Below are positions 60,584-64,000 of a stretch of DNA of 64,000 nt, piece by piece. The notes under the pieces were generated by a model. That model had not been told where the DNA came from. It ran no database searches and saw only the letters and a list, made by a program, of their open reading frames with translations. Location: assembly GCF_013373865.1 (NCBI RefSeq), contig NC_050476.1, positions 9,006,501-9,070,500 on the forward strand, read 5' to 3'. Position numbers and translations under genes: made by a program. Every line of letters starts with the position of its first letter. Position 1 is the first letter of the stretch. The stretch is from Monomorium pharaonis. Its lineage: Eukaryota > Arthropoda > Insecta > Hymenoptera > Formicidae.

Positions 60584-61668
60584 CACTCACTCGAAAAAAA
60601 AGCGGTACACCTAAAATTTGTCAAAAAATCACTAAACTTCCAATGACGATAACTACGCGAGTAATAAAGATAGAAAGGTTTCTAAAAAAAGAAATTAAAG
60701 CTTCAAATGTCTACTTTAAGAATTGATTTAGTAAAATTTTGCGTAATAATTTTTTTCAAAATGGCGTATGACAAAGCGAGAGCATGCGAAATTGAAAAAT
60801 ATTGGTCTGAGTTTGCGACGATCCATGGCGTGAGGCAAGTATCGCAACTTAATGGGATAAAAAGCATGCGATAGTACAGAGTTTTCCCTTCAAAATGCTT
60901 TTTTACTCGTCTCGATGCGATGATTTTTCGCTGAGATATGCGCATTTAAAGTAAAAAACTGCCTTTTTATTCAAATGGGCATATCTCAGCGAAAAATCAT
61001 CGTATCAAGATGAGTAAAAAAACATTTTGAAGGGAAAACTTTGTACTATCGCATGCTTTTTATTCCATTAAGTTGCGATACTTGCCTCATGCCATGGATC
61101 GTCGCAAAATTGGACCAATATTTTTCAATTTTGAGTGTTTTTGCTTTGTCATACGCCATTTTGAAAAAACGTATCACACATAACTGTGATATAAAATTTT
61201 TTTAAGTGGCAATCCGAATCTTGAAAATGCTTTTTGAAAAACTTTGCTAGCTGTATTAGGTGCTGAGATATTCAATTTTGAATTTTTAACAATGCCCAAT
61301 TTTAACTATTGCAAGAACAAAAATTCCGGGTTTCGCTAACAACTATGGTTAGTCTTTATTTTAAAACTCGAAACCGTCCTCGGATTGTCAGCGTTCGACG
61401 TATATGTGCATGTGTGTTGTGTACCTGACTTCCCACGAAATTTTACTACTCCAGACTCACATTAACACAAGCAAATCTGAGTAGTTACGCGAACGAAGCT
61501 TCCCCATTAGAGAATTTTGATATTCGATTTTACTACGTAGAAAAAATCATTAAGCTGTATCAGTTTTAGGAATTGCGGAATATCTAATAAAAATAGACGA
61601 CTTTCATCTGACTATTTCTTATTAAAAGGTTTTACCGTCGGCATTAGCATTACCCAATGTGCACCACC

Positions 61669-61751
<83 letters not shown>

Positions 61752-61881
61752 CGACAGATGAATCGACGAACATTACGCAAGCTGAAATTCAAACTCTTAT
61801 AAAGGGTATGCCTCGTCGCATGGAGGAAGTTATTCGTGCAAGAGATGGTCATACACACTATTAATGCAATATTATCTCTCG

Positions 61882-61914
<33 letters not shown>

Positions 61915-63226
61915 GCATAGACTTACGCTTACACACCCTCGCGCTCACACACACGCACACACACGCACACACACGCGCGCACACACCCAAGGAAGGTTTG
62001 GAGTCACAAAATACCGTGGAACTGACGAGCCACGGGGTCCTTATCCTTGAGGTAAACACCTCTCCGCCACACACGCACACACACACAAAACGGCACTTTT
62101 CAGAGCCCCATAATGTGCAAATTCCGATCGCGCAACCTCCCGGTGGTGCACATTGGGTAATGCTAATGCCGACGGTAAAACCTTTTAATAAGAAATAGTC
62201 AGATGAAAGTCGTCTATTTTTATTAGATATTCCGCAATTCCTAAAACTGATACAGCTTAATGATTTTTTCTACGTAGTAAAATCGAATATCAAAATTCTC
62301 TAATGGGGAAGCTTCGTTCGCGTAACTACTCAGATTTGCTTGTGTTAATGTGAGTCTGGAGTAGTAAAATTTCGTGGGAAGTCAGGTACACAACACACAT
62401 GCACATATACGTCGAACGCTGACAATCCGAGGACGGTTTCGAGTTTTAAAATAAAGACTAACCATAGTTGTTAGCGAAACCCGGAATTTTTGTTCTTGCA
62501 ATAGTTAAAATTGGGCATTGTTAAAAATTCAAAATTGAATATCTCAGCACCTAATACAGCTAGCAAAGTTTTTCAAAAAGCATTTTCAAGATTCGGATTG
62601 CCACTTAAAAAAATTTTATATCACAGTTATGTGTGATACGTTTTTTCAAAATGGCGTATGACAAAGCAAAAACACTCAAAATTGAAAAATATTGGTCCAA
62701 TTTTGCGACGATCCATGGCATGAGGCAAGTATCGCAACTTAATGGAATAAAAAGCATGCGATAGTACAAAGTTTTCCCTTCAAAATGTTTTTTTACTCAT
62801 CTTGATACGATGATTTTTCGCTGAGATATGCCCATTTGAATAAAAAGGCAGTTTTTTACTTTAAATGCGCATATCTCAGCGAAAAATCATCGCATCGAGA
62901 CGAGTAAAAAAGCATTTTGAAGGGAAAACTCTGTACTATCGCATGCTTTTTATCCCATTAAGTTGCGATACTTGCCTCACGCCATGGATCGTCGCAAACT
63001 CAGACCAATATTTTTCAATTTCGCATGCTCTCGCTTTGTCATACGCCATTTTGAAAAAAATTATTGCGCAAAATTTTACTAAATCAATTCTTAAAGTAGA
63101 CATTTGAAGCTTTAATTTCTTTTTTTAGAAATCTTTCTATCTTTATTACTTGCGTAGTTATCGTCATTGGAAGTTTAGTGATTTTTTGACAAATTTTAGG
63201 TGTACCGCTTTTTTTTCGAATGAGTG
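60584..63226. mobile_element. Tc1/mariner-type element with 1.09-kb arms
   Basis: TA on both sides (60582-60583, 63227-63228). Ends are CACTCACTCGAAAAAAAAGC and its inverse. Arms 60584-61673 and 62137-63226 are near-perfect inverted repeats. Each arm itself contains an inverted pair of a 220-bp module (CAAAATGGCGTATGACAAAG..AGCGAAAAATCATCG), so four copies of that module are present. The centre has a (GA)n run, a transposase remnant and (CA)n/(CT)n runs. Open frames in the arms are mirror images of each other and not genes. Confidence 0.83.
61751..61864 (+). pseudogene. C-terminal remnant of a Tc1/mariner transposase
   Basis: 38 codons ending in TAA read NITQAEIQTLIKGMPRRMEE followed by VIRARDGHTHY, the characteristic end of Tc1-like transposases (helix, MPRR, then a GGH-TxY-type terminus). 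Everything upstream, including the DDE domain, is gone, apparently replaced by the (GA)n run. It identifies the superfamily of the surrounding element. Confidence 0.8.
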
Positions 63227-63279
63227 TATATATATATATATATTTTTTTTTTTTTAATAATATATTATTATTATAAAAA

Positions 63280-63400
63280 TATCAATATCTTAACGTCATA
63301 ATCATTATCGTTATTTATTGCTGATAGTTCAATCTCGTTTGATACATTATTTACCAATGAAGATCCTGTATCATGTATAAATGTAATAATTAATTTTTAA
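63280..63400 (-). pseudogene. Repeated upstream exon R2 of element D
   Basis: Minus-strand frame DTGSSLVNNVSNEIELSAINN, followed by NDNDYD and a GTTAAG donor-like site. Similar in amino acids and DNA to R1 and R3. It borders the Tc1/mariner element at 63226, separated by about 50 bp of A/T runs. Confidence 0.5.
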
Positions 63401-63449
63401 ATACATTCTACAATAAAATATTATTCTTTCTTAATTAATATATCTTACC

Positions 63450-63593
63450 GTTATTTTTTTCGTTGTTTATTGTAGTAGTCTCAACTACGTTTGGCGCATT
63501 AAACGCATCATTATTATCGTTGTTTATTGATGTAGGTTCAATTTCGACCGACACGTGATTTACAGATGGGGTTCCAGCTTCATATGTATGTAC
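63450..63593 (-). pseudogene. Repeated upstream exon R1 of element D
   Basis: Minus-strand frame EAGTPSVNHVSVEIEPTSIN, then NDNNDAFNAPNVVETTTINN, ending at a good GTAAGA donor (about 63448). It is the longest of three homologous exons upstream of the D polymerase, suggesting a repeat-containing N-terminal region of that protein. Its upstream side ends at the TGTGACG sequence at 63594. Confidence 0.5.
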
Positions 63594-64000
63594 TGTGACG
63601 TGACAGCCGCAGGCTGCTGTCCGTCACAAGGCCCTGAGGCCCCTTACGCAATAACATCAAGGGCCCTGCGTCCTCCCGCTCGGGAGCGGACGCAAAAGCG
63701 TATTCTCTGTACTTTTGTGTGTGTGGCGTCCCACGTGCTGTCCCTATAATTACGTGTTAAGATTTTTGCGAGCGTTATATCGCGGGTGCGGCGGAGATCG
63801 GTGGCTGTGAAGATCTCCTTGTAGTTGTCGGACGTCTCGTCTCCACGGAAAATCTTCCCGGGGATTGCAGAGGAACGGACAACGAGGGAGTCAAGGAAGA
63901 CCCTTTCTAAGCGGGGATCCGCAGGTAATGCCGCCCTTATCTTGCCTACCGTTGTGCCATGTAAGAATTCCGATACTGCCGCTGAATCACGCTTTCAGGA
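63594..64000. repeat. Possible start of an LTR or other GC-rich repeat
   Basis: An abrupt change to GC-rich sequence starting TGTGACGTGACAGCCGCAGG, compatible with a TG-start LTR inserted in exon R1. It contains a short hairpin (GACAGCCGCAGGCTGCTGTC). It runs to the window edge, so no second end can be checked. No coding frame is recognised. Confidence 0.3.

Noticed and set aside
60703..63107. 80-codon frames MRISQRKIIASRRVKKHFEG in both arms of the Tc1/mariner element
   Set aside because: They are mirror copies within inverted repeats and overlap nested palindromes; no transposase similarity.
1..64000. tRNA, rRNA or host protein-coding genes
   Set aside because: None recognised by eye; a tRNA scan and a protein search would be needed to exclude small ones.

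Overview
The window looks like part of a eukaryotic, most likely insect, genome. The elements are insect-type, the genes carry GT-AG introns and AATAAA signals, and the core promoters have an arthropod form (TATA box about 30 nt before TCAGT). An ant or other hymenopteran is my guess, not something the sequence proves. I found no convincing host gene, tRNA or rRNA. Nearly everything is a nest of transposable elements.

Layout. (1) 2.57-13.12 kb: Polinton A, a decayed Maverick/Polinton running left to right: acidic zinc protein, PolB, integrase, coiled-coil protein, packaging ATPase, a small protein, a PLA2-like minor capsid protein, and the start of the protease. (2) 13.12-14.05 kb: arm X, repeat-rich, with an inverted partner at 42.12-42.86 kb. 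(3) 14.05-27.70 kb: Polinton B, the most complete copy, with terminal inverted repeats (TIRs) of about 365 bp and the whole gene set including penton, a 54-residue protein, major capsid protein and three accessory genes. (4) 27.745-42.112 kb: a hAT transposon with 1.4-kb TIRs, an 8-bp target duplication, a broken transposase and a second broken gene. A solo LTR and a nearly intact 7.15-kb BEL/Pao retrotransposon sit inside it. (5) 42.86-52.18 kb: Polinton C, inverted relative to A and B, with a large deletion that removed the integrase and the polymerase palm. It is interrupted by a TA-flanked MITE and by a fold-back element made of satellite arms (FB1). (6) 52.39-53.67 kb: a second fold-back element (FB2) sharing core and terminal motif with FB1. 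(7) 54.26-63.6 kb: remains of a different, classical-type Polinton PolB gene (D), broken up by a TTA-flanked fold-back element, a TTAA-flanked MITE, a TA-flanked fold-back element and a Tc1/mariner element with 1.1-kb arms. (8) 63.59-64.0 kb: possibly the start of an LTR.

How the genes fit together. The A/B/C family would replicate with a protein-primed-type PolB that carries a 3'-5' exonuclease and an inserted endonuclease VII-like zinc module. It would integrate with a retrovirus-like integrase ending in a chromodomain, and build particles from a major capsid protein, a penton, a PLA2-like minor protein, an adenain-like protease and an A32-like ATPase. ATPase and capsid genes diverge from a shared promoter whose spacing is identical in three copies. 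Every Polinton copy here carries disabling lesions.

The observations I would chase first: the FB1/FB2 fold-back family; the protease frame, which lacks an ATG in two of three copies and overlaps the preceding gene across an A-tract; the ATGA-coupled small gene before the major capsid gene; and the UGA-CUA stop between gag and pol of the BEL element.
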